Shown here: positions 31,613 to 39,299 of the stretch, piece after piece | How positions within the stretch are numbered: the stretch's first letter is position 1 | How the letters are laid out: each line of letters opens with the position of its first letter | Assembly (NCBI GenBank): GCA_017524145.1 | Contig: JAFWUI010000037.1 | Span: 1 to 39,299 of the forward strand | Origin: Oxalobacter sp. | GTDB lineage: Bacteria > Pseudomonadota > Gammaproteobacteria > Burkholderiales > Burkholderiaceae_D | Length of the DNA stretch: 39,299 nucleotides | Direction of reading: 5' to 3' | The notes under the pieces: generated by a model | The model's input: only the letters and a program-made list of their open reading frames with translations | Told to the model about the DNA's origin: nothing | Databases searched by the model: none | Position numbers and translations under genes: made by a program

Positions 31613-32701
31613 ATGCGGGTCTTCAATTTTTCAGCAGGACCAGCCGTATTGCCTGAGATTGTTCTGAAACAGGCAGCAGAAGAGATGCTTGATTGGCATG
31701 GTATGGGGCTGTCTGTCTTGGAAATGAGTCATCGGAGTAAACCGTTTGGTTCAATTATTCGACAAGTGGAAGAAGACCTGCGGGAACTGCTGGCTGTACC
31801 TTCCTGCCACCGGATACTGTTCATGCAGGGAGGTGCAACAGCAATGAATGCCATCATCCCGATGAATCTGGCATGTCGTTCAGGTAATCCGGCAGTCATC
31901 GATGTTGTCCATACAGGACTTTGGTCAGGCAAAGCACTGGAAGAAGCGCTGAAATACAGCCATGTCAATGTGGCAGCTTCTTCGGAAAACAATGGTTTTG
32001 CCTCAATACCGGCACAGGAACAATGGCAGCTGACAGAGGGAGCCGCTTATGTCCATGTCTGTCCTAATGAAACTGTTCATGGTGCACAGTTCCATTTCCA
32101 ACCAGACACAGGGAGCGTGCCACTTGTTGCGGACATGTCATCAGAAATACTTTCCCGTCCAATTGATTTTTCCCGGTACGATGTTGTGTATGCAGGTGCG
32201 CAGAAAAATATCGGACCTGCTGGTGTTGTGGTCTTGATTGTCCGTGAAAGTTTGATTGGTCATGCGATGGCATGTTGCCCTTCGGTCTTTGACTGGCAGA
32301 ATGTAGCTGAACATGGCTCGATGTTCAACACACCACCGACAGGCACCATTTATTTCTGTGGTTTGGTATTGCAATGGTTGAAACATGAAGGGGGGGTTGT
32401 ACAGATGGAGAAGAACAGCCTTGAGAAATCGGCAATGCTGTATGACTTTATCGATAACAGCCGCCTTTATTTCAATCCTGTTGCACCAGACAGCCGTTCA
32501 CGGATGAATGTCCCGTTTTTCTTGCGGGATGCTTCGTTGGATGAGGTATTCCTGATAGAAGCGGAAAGCAATGGATTGGTTCAGTTGAGGGGACATCGGA
32601 CAGTTGGGGGGATGCGTGCATCCCTTTACAATGCGATGCCGGTTGAAGGGGTTGCTGCCTTAATCAGGTTTATGCGGGATTTTGAGCGGAAAAAGCATTA
32701 G
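31613..32701 (+). CDS. serC: Phosphoserine aminotransferase
   Basis: The 362-residue PLP enzyme converts 3-phosphohydroxypyruvate to phosphoserine, and also serves vitamin B6 synthesis. It begins RVFNFSAGPAVLPE, has the PLP-contacting GGATAMNAI, and the Schiff-base Lys in YAGAQKNIGPAGV (about residue 197). It follows gyrA by 8 bases, so it is probably cotranscribed with gyrA and with the aromatic genes downstream, the usual betaproteobacterial order. Confidence 0.97.
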   Translation: MRVFNFSAGPAVLPEIVLKQAAEEMLDWHGMGLSVLEMSHRSKPFGSIIRQVEEDLRELLAVPSCHRILFMQGGATAMNAIIPMNLACRSGNPAVIDVVHTGLWSGKALEEALKYSHVNVAASSENNGFASIPAQEQWQLTEGAAYVHVCPNETVHGAQFHFQPDTGSVPLVADMSSEILSRPIDFSRYDVVYAGAQKNIGPAGVVVLIVRESLIGHAMACCPSVFDWQNVAEHGSMFNTPPTGTIYFCGLVLQWLKHEGGVVQMEKNSLEKSAMLYDFIDNSRLYFNPVAPDSRSRMNVPFFLRDASLDEVFLIEAESNGLVQLRGHRTVGGMRASLYNAMPVEGVAALIRFMRDFERKKH

Positions 32702-32793
32702 GCGGGGCCTGCACTGATGTCCTGTTCCATAGGTTATGACTTACAATGGATGACCATCATAGTATTGCCTCAGTTTTTTGATATCGGATAGAC

Positions 32794-33858
32794 ATGGATG
32801 AATTATTGAAGCCATTGCGTGACCAGATTGATAATCTCGATACGCAGATTCTTGAATTACTGAACCGCCGTGCAAAAATTGCGCAGGAAGTCGGCAGGGT
32901 CAAAAACAAGACCAATGCGCCGATTTACCGGCCTGACCGTGAAGCACAGGTACTCAGGAGAATTGCAGAACGTAATCCTGGACCATTGGACAGCAAGGAC
33001 CTTCAGACAATTTACCGTGAAATCATGTCTGCCTGCCGGGCATTGGAGAGGCGAAATGTCATCGCATTTCTAGGACCTGCGGGGACATTTTCTGAACAGG
33101 CGGTCTATGACTGCTTTGGTTCTGCCGTGGAAACGCTGTCTTGCAGCTCCATTGATGAAGTATTCTCTTCTGTAGAAAATTCTGATGCTGAGTTCGGTGT
33201 GGTGCCGATCGAGAATTCCACCGAAGGGGCAATCAACAGGACGTATGATTTATTTGTCCGTTCTCCTTTGACTATCAGCAACGAGGTTTCCATCCCTATC
33301 CGCCATAACCTGATGACTGCATCAGGCAATATGCATGGCATCAAGCAGATTTCTGCACATGCTCAGGCATTGGCACAGTGCCAGGGTTGGCTGAATACCC
33401 ATTTTCCAGATATTCCAAAGCGGGCGGTATCTTCCAATGCGGAAGCTGCCCGTATTGCAAAGGATGACCCGACGGTGGCGGCTATTGCTGGCGAGATTGC
33501 GTCCAAATGCTATGACCTCAGGATTGTCAATGCGCAGATTCAGGATGAACCCCAGAACCGTACCCGTTTTGCCGTGATTGGCAGGAAGGATACTGAACCG
33601 ACCGGCAAAGACCAGACTTCCCTGTTGGTGTCTGTCAAGAATGAAGCAGGGTCTGTTTATAAGATGCTGGAACCATTTGACAGGTATGGCGTTTCAATGA
33701 CCCGGCTGGAATCCCGTCCGATGAAAGACAGGGACTGGGAATATTATTTCTTTGTTGACCTTGTTGGCCATATCAAGGAAGAAAAGGTCGCCAAGGCTTT
33801 AGAAGAACTGAAGGACCGTGTTGCCTATTTCAAGGTACTTGGTTCATATCCTATTTGA
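32794..33858 (+). CDS. pheA: Bifunctional chorismate mutase / prephenate dehydratase
   Basis: The 354-residue P-protein makes phenylpyruvate from chorismate. An AroQ chorismate mutase domain covers about residues 1-85 (LRDQIDNLDTQILELLNRRA), the dehydratase about 90-270 (FLGPAGTFSEQAV, then the catalytic TRF in QNRTRFAVIG), and a C-terminal ACT domain carries the phenylalanine-sensing ESRPMKDRDWEY. Feedback inhibition by phenylalanine is therefore expected. It lies between serC (92 bp) and hisC (20 bp). Confidence 0.97.
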   Translation: MDELLKPLRDQIDNLDTQILELLNRRAKIAQEVGRVKNKTNAPIYRPDREAQVLRRIAERNPGPLDSKDLQTIYREIMSACRALERRNVIAFLGPAGTFSEQAVYDCFGSAVETLSCSSIDEVFSSVENSDAEFGVVPIENSTEGAINRTYDLFVRSPLTISNEVSIPIRHNLMTASGNMHGIKQISAHAQALAQCQGWLNTHFPDIPKRAVSSNAEAARIAKDDPTVAAIAGEIASKCYDLRIVNAQIQDEPQNRTRFAVIGRKDTEPTGKDQTSLLVSVKNEAGSVYKMLEPFDRYGVSMTRLESRPMKDRDWEYYFFVDLVGHIKEEKVAKALEELKDRVAYFKVLGSYPI

Positions 33859-33878
33859 TGAAATGAGATTGGAAAATC

Positions 33879-34988
33879 ATGACTAATCAGTTTGCTCCGG
33901 ACTATATCCATACCATTGCCCCTTATCAGGCAGGCAAGCCGATTTCTGAAGTTGCCCGTGAATTTGGATTGGATCCTGCAAAAATCATTAAGCTGGCATC
34001 CAATGAGAATCCAATGGGGATGCCGGAATCTGCCTGCAAAGCAGCGCAGGCTGCATTGACTGGCGATAATGGCCGCTATCCAGATGCCAATGGTTTTTCT
34101 TTGAAAAAAGCGGTTTCTGAACGTTACAGTGTTCCAATGAATTGGATTACGCTGGGCAATGGCAGCAACGACATTATTGATATTGCTGGCCGTACTTTTG
34201 CAAAGAATGGCGATTCCATCGTTTTTTCCGAATATTCCTTCATTGTCTATATGCTGACGGCAAAGGCAGTGGGGGCAACGGGGATTGAAGTACCGTCAAA
34301 GAATTACGGCCATGACTTGGATGCGATGCTGAAAGCCATCCGTGAAGATACCAAGATTGTTTTCCTGGCGAATCCAAACAATCCAACAGGGACTTTCCTG
34401 GAACCAGAAGAAATCGAAGCTTTCTTGGATAAGGTGCCTTCCAATGTCGTGGTTGTGATTGATGAAGCCTACAACGAATTCCTCGATGATTCCATCCAGT
34501 ACGACTCTACAGCATGGGTCAGGAAATATCCGAACCTGTTGGTTTCCCGGACTTTTTCAAAAGCATATGGATTGGCTTCTTTGCGGGTTGGTTTCGGTTT
34601 GGCTCAGCCTGAGCTGACTGATCTGTTGAATAGGGTCCGTCAGCCATTCAATACCAATGCAGCTGCGCAGGCTGCGGCAATTGCGGCATTGGATGATGTG
34701 GAATTCCTGAAGAAGAGCGCAGAGAACAATGCACAGGGTTATAAGATGTTGACCCAGGCTTTTGAAGAAATGGGGTTGGAATATGTCCCATCGTACGGCA
34801 ACTTCGTACTGGTCAAGGTGGGGGATGACGTGGATGCAGGTGCCCGTGTGAACCTGGAACTGCTGAAAAGAGGCATCATTGTCCGGCCTGTCAAAGGTTA
34901 CAAACTGCCTGAATGGCTGCGTATCTCCATTGGGTTGCCTGAAGAAAACCAGGCTTTCATTAAAGCATTGAAAGAAATTCTGGTGTAA
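33879..34988 (+). CDS. hisC: Histidinol-phosphate aminotransferase
   Basis: The 369-residue class-I/II PLP aminotransferase has KLASNENPMGMP near the N-terminus, NPNNPTGTF, and the Schiff-base Lys in SRTFSKAYGLASLRVG (about residue 228). HisC converts imidazole acetol phosphate to histidinol phosphate. Its place between pheA and tyrA suggests it also, or mainly, transaminates aromatic keto acids. Start ATG follows TTGGAAAATC with moderate ribosome binding. Confidence 0.95.
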   Translation: MTNQFAPDYIHTIAPYQAGKPISEVAREFGLDPAKIIKLASNENPMGMPESACKAAQAALTGDNGRYPDANGFSLKKAVSERYSVPMNWITLGNGSNDIIDIAGRTFAKNGDSIVFSEYSFIVYMLTAKAVGATGIEVPSKNYGHDLDAMLKAIREDTKIVFLANPNNPTGTFLEPEEIEAFLDKVPSNVVVVIDEAYNEFLDDSIQYDSTAWVRKYPNLLVSRTFSKAYGLASLRVGFGLAQPELTDLLNRVRQPFNTNAAAQAAAIAALDDVEFLKKSAENNAQGYKMLTQAFEEMGLEYVPSYGNFVLVKVGDDVDAGARVNLELLKRGIIVRPVKGYKLPEWLRISIGLPEENQAFIKALKEILV

Positions 34989-34992
34989 TCCT

Positions 34993-35886
34993 GTGATTGT
35001 ATTCAAGAAAATCGTTATCTGTGGTGTTGGACTGATTGGTGGTTCAGCAGCATTGGCATTGCGCAGATCTGGTTATACAGGCCGGATTGTCGGTCTGGAA
35101 CGGAGTCCAGAAGTGTTGGCGCGCGCCTATGCATTGGGCATTGTGGATGATGCAGGCTCTTCATTGGAAGAAACCTTCAAGGATGCGGACCTGTTGATGC
35201 TGGCAGTACCGGTTGCCCAGACAGCCAAGGTATTGAAGTCTTTCTTGCCTTATCTGCCAGAAGATATTGTCATTACCGATACAGGCAGTACCAAGTCGGA
35301 TGTTGTGGCAATGGCGCGTGAGGCGCTTGGAGACCGTGTCAAGAAGTTTATTCCTGCCCATCCGATTGCTGGCAGTGAATCGAATGGACCGGAAGCCGCA
35401 TTTGCAACGTTGTTTGAAGGTAAGAAAACAGTGATTGCGCAATTGCCTGAAAACAGCGAAGAGGATGTTGCAAATGTTGCCGGATTGTGGGAAACCTGCG
35501 GTTCCATCATCCATTATCTGACACCTGCAGGACATGACAATGTCTTTGCAACAGTAAGCCATCTTCCTCATCTGTTGTCATATGGGCTGGTGGATTACGT
35601 GGCGAACCATGCCCTTTCTGAACTGTTTTTCCAGTATGCTGCCAGCGGTTTCCGGGATTTCACCCGTATTGCAGAATCTTCTCCTGAAATGTGGCGTGAT
35701 ATTTCATTGGCGAACCGGGGACATCTTCTGGAAGGATTGGATGCCTACATGGCTGAACTGGCCCATATACGGGCATTGCTTGCCCATAAGGATGGGGCTG
35801 GGCTTGAAGCAATCTTTTCAAATGCCCGTCAGGCAAGGATGAACTGGCGTTGTGCCATCGAAGCTGCAGAATCTAAGAATAAATGA
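34993..35886 (+). CDS. tyrA: Prephenate dehydrogenase
   Basis: The 297-residue NAD(P)-dependent enzyme makes 4-hydroxyphenylpyruvate from prephenate for tyrosine. The N-terminal Rossmann motif is [11 protein letters not shown], and the family motifs TDTGSTKSD and HPIAGSE follow. The start is GTG, 4 bases after hisC stops, so coupling is likely. No fused chorismate mutase or ACT domain is present. Confidence 0.96.
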   Translation: MIVFKKIVICGVGLIGGSAALALRRSGYTGRIVGLERSPEVLARAYALGIVDDAGSSLEETFKDADLLMLAVPVAQTAKVLKSFLPYLPEDIVITDTGSTKSDVVAMAREALGDRVKKFIPAHPIAGSESNGPEAAFATLFEGKKTVIAQLPENSEEDVANVAGLWETCGSIIHYLTPAGHDNVFATVSHLPHLLSYGLVDYVANHALSELFFQYAASGFRDFTRIAESSPEMWRDISLANRGHLLEGLDAYMAELAHIRALLAHKDGAGLEAIFSNARQARMNWRCAIEAAESKNK

Positions 35887-35887
35887 T

Positions 35888-37210
35888 ATGACCACCCAAT
35901 ATCCTGCTTATATCGATTTGAAACCGGTTGACCATGTATCTGGCACAGTGCTGTTGCCTGGTTCCAAAAGTATTTCAAACCGTACACTGCTTTTATCGGC
36001 ATTGGCGGAAGGCAAGACCAGGATCTGTGACCTGCTGGCATCAGATGATACGTCTGTGATGCTGGATGGGCTGAAGAAATTTGGCATTGACTGGACACAG
36101 ACTGGTGTTGCCAATGAGTATGAAGTCATTGGTGGTAATGGTGCATTGCCTAACAAAGAAGCAGATCTGTTCCTTGGCAATGCCGGGACAGCAATACGTC
36201 CATTGACGGCGGCTTTGGCAGCATTGGGTGGGGATTATCTGTTGCATGGTATTCCCAGGATGCATGAAAGGCCGATTGGTGATTTGGTAGATGCATTGAA
36301 TGCTTCAGGAGCGGATATCGAATATGTGGAAAACAAAGGGTATCCTCCCATCCGTATCCGTAAAGGCAATATTGACTCCAGGAATCTTAAAGTCAAGGGC
36401 AATGTATCCAGCCAATTCCTGACAGCATTGTTGATGGCATCGCCATTGATGGCTTTGGAATATGATGTAACGATTCATGTGGTGGGAGAACTGATTTCCA
36501 AGCCTTATATCGAAATCACACTGAACCTGATGCAGGCCTTTGGTGTTACTGTGGACAGGAAAGGGTGGGAAACCTTCGTTATCCGGAAAGGGCAGCGTTA
36601 CCGGAGCCCAGGGGTTGTCCATGTTGAAGGAGATGCTTCTTCTGCTTCTTATTTCTTGGCGGCGGCGGCAATTGCAGGAGGACCTGTCCGGGTACAGGGT
36701 ATCGGGAAAAACAGTATCCAAGGGGATGTCCGTTTCATCGATGTGTTGGAAAAGATGGGGGCCAAGGTTGTTTACGGGGAAAACTTTGTAGAAGTTTCCA
36801 GTGGTGATCCGCTTAAAGCAATCGATATGGATTTCAATCTGATTCCTGATGCCGCGATGACGGTGGCAATGCTTGCTGTTTATGCAGATGGTCCCAGTGT
36901 CCTGCGCAATATCGGCAGTTGGCGTGTGAAGGAAACAGACCGTATTGATGCGATGGCAACAGAGTTGAAAAAGCTTGGGGTCGGGGTAGAGGCAGGGGCG
37001 GATTGGCTGAAAGTCATTCCGGTGACCAAGATGCAGGATGCTGTGATTGATACCTATAACGACCACCGTATGGCAATGTGTTTTTCTTTGGCCAGCTTGA
37101 ACAGTGCTACAAAGAAAGGGGTCAATATCCGTATCAATGACCCCCGTTGTGTGGCAAAGACATTCCCTGGATATTTCCAGGCTTTTCAGACGATTGTCCA
37201 CCCATCATGA
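35888..37210 (+). CDS. aroA: 3-phosphoshikimate 1-carboxyvinyltransferase (EPSP synthase)
   Basis: The 440-residue enzyme joins phosphoenolpyruvate to shikimate-3-phosphate, the sixth shikimate step. Signature motifs are [18 protein letters not shown] near 24-41 and [13 protein letters not shown] near 97-109, where the usual Met before Arg is Ile, with active-site segments such as [11 protein letters not shown] and YNDHRMAM. It is a class I (glyphosate-sensitive type) sequence. I start at the ATG at 35888, one base after the tyrA stop. The longer frame from 35852 would overlap tyrA. It is the last gene of the visible run. Confidence 0.97.
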   Translation: MTTQYPAYIDLKPVDHVSGTVLLPGSKSISNRTLLLSALAEGKTRICDLLASDDTSVMLDGLKKFGIDWTQTGVANEYEVIGGNGALPNKEADLFLGNAGTAIRPLTAALAALGGDYLLHGIPRMHERPIGDLVDALNASGADIEYVENKGYPPIRIRKGNIDSRNLKVKGNVSSQFLTALLMASPLMALEYDVTIHVVGELISKPYIEITLNLMQAFGVTVDRKGWETFVIRKGQRYRSPGVVHVEGDASSASYFLAAAAIAGGPVRVQGIGKNSIQGDVRFIDVLEKMGAKVVYGENFVEVSSGDPLKAIDMDFNLIPDAAMTVAMLAVYADGPSVLRNIGSWRVKETDRIDAMATELKKLGVGVEAGADWLKVIPVTKMQDAVIDTYNDHRMAMCFSLASLNSATKKGVNIRINDPRCVAKTFPGYFQAFQTIVHPS

Positions 37211-37341
37211 TGATTCTTTATAAGGATAATTTGGGCACTTTGCCTACAGCATCATGATTCCAATCGACATACTGCTTGATACAGGCTGTCAAAATTACTG
37301 ATATACGGCTTTTTTATTGATTCAATGAATCAACGGTTGCT

Positions 37342-38994
37342 ATGGCAACGCATAAAACACCTACGGAAAGTATGGTCCTGAAAGACCGGATCAAGCAGTG
37401 CTGGAATATCCCAACCATTCTTCTGTTGGTGGTTGTGTTTGTGATGAACTGGTTGTTCAGGATTTATTGTCTGAAGAAGCCGGTCGATTGGAGTCCGCTT
37501 GAATGGGAACCGATGGCATGGGTTGTCTTTGACACAATTGTCATGTTCTTGATCCTGCGCTTGGGGTGGTGGTTCCGGATTCCTGCATTGCTGTTTGTTT
37601 CGCTGACTTGGACAATCCATTTCACGACAGCCCATTTTTACCGGCATATGCTGCATTATGGTCAATTGGCATCAGTCTTTGAAACAAATGCCAGTGAGGC
37701 ATCGGAATACCTCCAATTTGTGGGATTTTATCCTCTTATCTTGTTTTTTATCCTGTTGGTGCTCTTTGGTGCATTGACGTTCAAGGTTTCCCGTGTAGGG
37801 TGGTTCGGAGCAACAGTTCTCCTGGGAGTTGCGCTTTATCCCGTCATTTCAATTGCCATTCCTTCCATGATGGGTGTGCGGGACAAGGAAGCCTATGAGT
37901 TTGCCCATTTCCCCGTGGAAAAACTCAAACAGCGTTTTGTCAATTCAACGGTTTTCCGTATGCCTGCCATGGTAGGTCAATACACTTCTATCCATTCACG
38001 GATGGTTTTTGCCTCCTATTACAAAAGGGAACTGCCGGAAGGCATTCAATACCATCCAGCGTCAGCCAGTCCAGAAATTCCCCGTCGGATTATATTTGTC
38101 TTGGGGGAAAGTGACTGGCGTGGTCATCATGGGGCTTATGGCTATACATTGGGAACAGACCGTTTCATGATGGCACGCCGCAATCATCCTGAAAGCATGG
38201 CAGCCTTCAATGCATTGTCACCAGCATCAGTCACCCGTGATGCCATCAGCAGGGCTTTTACATTTGCGACACCGCGGAATGTCGAGCCATTCAATGAGAA
38301 TATGGGGATTATTGATATGGCGCGGAATGCTGGCTATCAGACAGCTTGGTTTTCCCGTCAGAACTGGAATGGAATCTATGACACATTGGTCAAGATTGTC
38401 GCCCAGCAGGCAGATGAAACGGTTTATTACAGTGAAGGGCATGATGAAGTATTGATTCCGCCATTGTTCAACGCAATCAAACAGGGGAAACGGCAGTTTT
38501 TGGTCATCCATATCTGGGGAAGCCATTTGGGTTATGCAGAAAGGTATGATGCTTCTGATTATGGATTGGCTGTCAGGTCGTCAAAAGAATCACGCCAGTA
38601 TGATGCGACGATTGCACATACCGATAAGGTCTTGAAAGCAGTCAATCAATGTGCTGATGGACATACCTTATTCATCTACATGCCAGACCATGGTGAAGTC
38701 ATCAACAAAGGGCACGGGTTCCCAGAGATGTTTGCCAGCCAGTTTGAGATTCCCTTGATTGCCTGGTCAAATAATCGTAGCTATGTGTCCCATTTCAGGG
38801 ATATTGTCCAGAAATATTCCATCAGCAATGGCAATGGCAGGGTATTCAATACGTCTGCATTGCCGTTCGTCATGGCAGAGGTGATGGGATACCACGTTGA
38901 TGACAGAGCGAGGAAACAGTCGCTGGAGGATTCCCATTATATTTTCAATGTTGATGGCTATGCCTATCCAATAAGTGCGTTGAGACAGTCTTGA
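37342..38994 (+). CDS. Phosphoethanolamine-transferase-like membrane enzyme (sulfatase superfamily)
   Basis: The 550-residue protein has about five transmembrane helices in the first 190 residues, then a periplasmic alkaline-phosphatase-superfamily domain with FVLGESDWRGHHGAYGY, SVTRDAISRAFTF (probable nucleophile region), WGSHLGYAERYD, YMPDHGE and KGHGFPEM. These match EptA/CptA-type enzymes that transfer phosphoethanolamine to lipid A or core sugars. Such transfer can change sensitivity to cationic peptides, but the acceptor cannot be told. An in-frame ATG at 37372 is an alternative start. The gene stands alone between aroA and the rRNA leader. Confidence 0.85.
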   Translation: MATHKTPTESMVLKDRIKQCWNIPTILLLVVVFVMNWLFRIYCLKKPVDWSPLEWEPMAWVVFDTIVMFLILRLGWWFRIPALLFVSLTWTIHFTTAHFYRHMLHYGQLASVFETNASEASEYLQFVGFYPLILFFILLVLFGALTFKVSRVGWFGATVLLGVALYPVISIAIPSMMGVRDKEAYEFAHFPVEKLKQRFVNSTVFRMPAMVGQYTSIHSRMVFASYYKRELPEGIQYHPASASPEIPRRIIFVLGESDWRGHHGAYGYTLGTDRFMMARRNHPESMAAFNALSPASVTRDAISRAFTFATPRNVEPFNENMGIIDMARNAGYQTAWFSRQNWNGIYDTLVKIVAQQADETVYYSEGHDEVLIPPLFNAIKQGKRQFLVIHIWGSHLGYAERYDASDYGLAVRSSKESRQYDATIAHTDKVLKAVNQCADGHTLFIYMPDHGEVINKGHGFPEMFASQFEIPLIAWSNNRSYVSHFRDIVQKYSISNGNGRVFNTSALPFVMAEVMGYHVDDRARKQSLEDSHYIFNVDGYAYPISALRQS

Positions 38995-39083
38995 TTCTTC
39001 AGCTTTTGCTGAAGTGGATATAGGTAAAGGTGTTGTAAAAATGCAGAATAAAGGGCATGGCGTTGTAAATTTTGGATGGGTTC

Positions 39084-39113
39084 TTGACATGACGCTTTCA
39101 GTTGATGGATAAT
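39084..39113 (+). promoter_or_regulatory. Promoter of an rRNA operon
   Basis: TTGACA (39084-39089) and GATAAT (39108-39113) with 18 bases between them are a near-consensus sigma-70 promoter, placed about 50 bases before the boxB/boxA elements of the leader. Confidence 0.75.
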
Positions 39114-39135
39114 TTCAATTCTCCGCTTACGAAAC

Positions 39136-39299
39136 AGCCACAACGCGCTGTGGAGGCTGGGGAAGGTCTTTAACAAACAGGCAGATGATAGGTGTGGGCG
39201 CCGGCTGCATCCCGTGCGGAAAAGCAGATGTCGCCCACAGAGAAGAAAGTAAGGATGTAATATCCTTGTCAGTAAGATTTGAGAGCGACGTAAAAAGAA
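39136..39299 (+). other. rRNA operon leader with boxB-like hairpin and boxA (16S gene begins after the window)
   Basis: AGCCACA-acgcgc-TGTGG...GGCT (39136-39158) is a boxB-like hairpin. It is followed by AGGTCTTTAACA (39164-39175), close to the boxA consensus TGCTCTTTAACA, then GATAGGTGTGGGCGC. This is the order and wording of betaproteobacterial 16S leaders, where NusB/NusE bind boxA for antitermination. The mature 16S start is not reached. Nothing coding is seen in 38995-39299. Confidence 0.8.

Overview
The window most likely comes from a betaproteobacterium of the order Burkholderiales, family Oxalobacteraceae, with Oxalobacter formigenes or a close relative as my best guess. This is inferred from the gyrA-serC-pheA-hisC-tyrA-aroA order, the ompA and ubiG genes next to gyrA, the moderate GC content and the style of the rRNA leader. 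It is not a database match.

Positions 1-141 hold the end of an IS3-family insertion sequence. About 140-11,360 is an integrative element of about 11 kb inserted at the 3' end of a tRNA-His gene. The intact tRNA lies at the right end, and a diverged copy of its 3' end and terminator lies at the left end. A P4-type tyrosine integrase sits beside the tRNA. Next come a coiled-coil protein, an AlpA-like regulator translationally coupled to a small HUH (rolling-circle type) Rep, and a 1-kb non-coding region with four tandem 11-bp iterons and a large hairpin, which looks like a replication origin. A second AlpA-like gene and a 34-residue membrane peptide follow. The left half is cargo and control: a Pro/Lys-rich low-complexity protein, two tandemly duplicated lipoproteins, two more lipoproteins, a broken small gene, an XRE repressor, a serine recombinase and an orphan protein. 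No structural, packaging or conjugation genes are seen.

The most unusual part is the lipoprotein duplication at 3601-5240. Blocks of near-identical sequence alternate with diverged blocks. Behind each lipoprotein lies a 180-190 bp segment bounded by 18-19 bp inverted repeats whose arms have changed in a compensatory way between the copies. Each segment launches a 40-codon antisense ORF with a strong ribosome binding site.

From 11,400 on the window is core chromosome. It holds pcm, an outer-membrane efflux lipoprotein, macB and macA on the minus strand (a tripartite exporter). Then come uppP and a DUF4139 protein on the plus strand, and sir2, ahpF/ahpC (peroxide reduction), ppk2 and an LpxL-type acyltransferase on the minus strand. 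metK is on the plus strand and gph, ubiG and an OmpA-family gene are on the minus strand. A long plus-strand run gyrA-serC-pheA-hisC-tyrA-aroA covers gyrase plus serine, aromatic and histidine biosynthesis steps. A phosphoethanolamine-transferase-like membrane enzyme follows, and the window ends inside the promoter and leader of an rRNA operon, just before the 16S gene.
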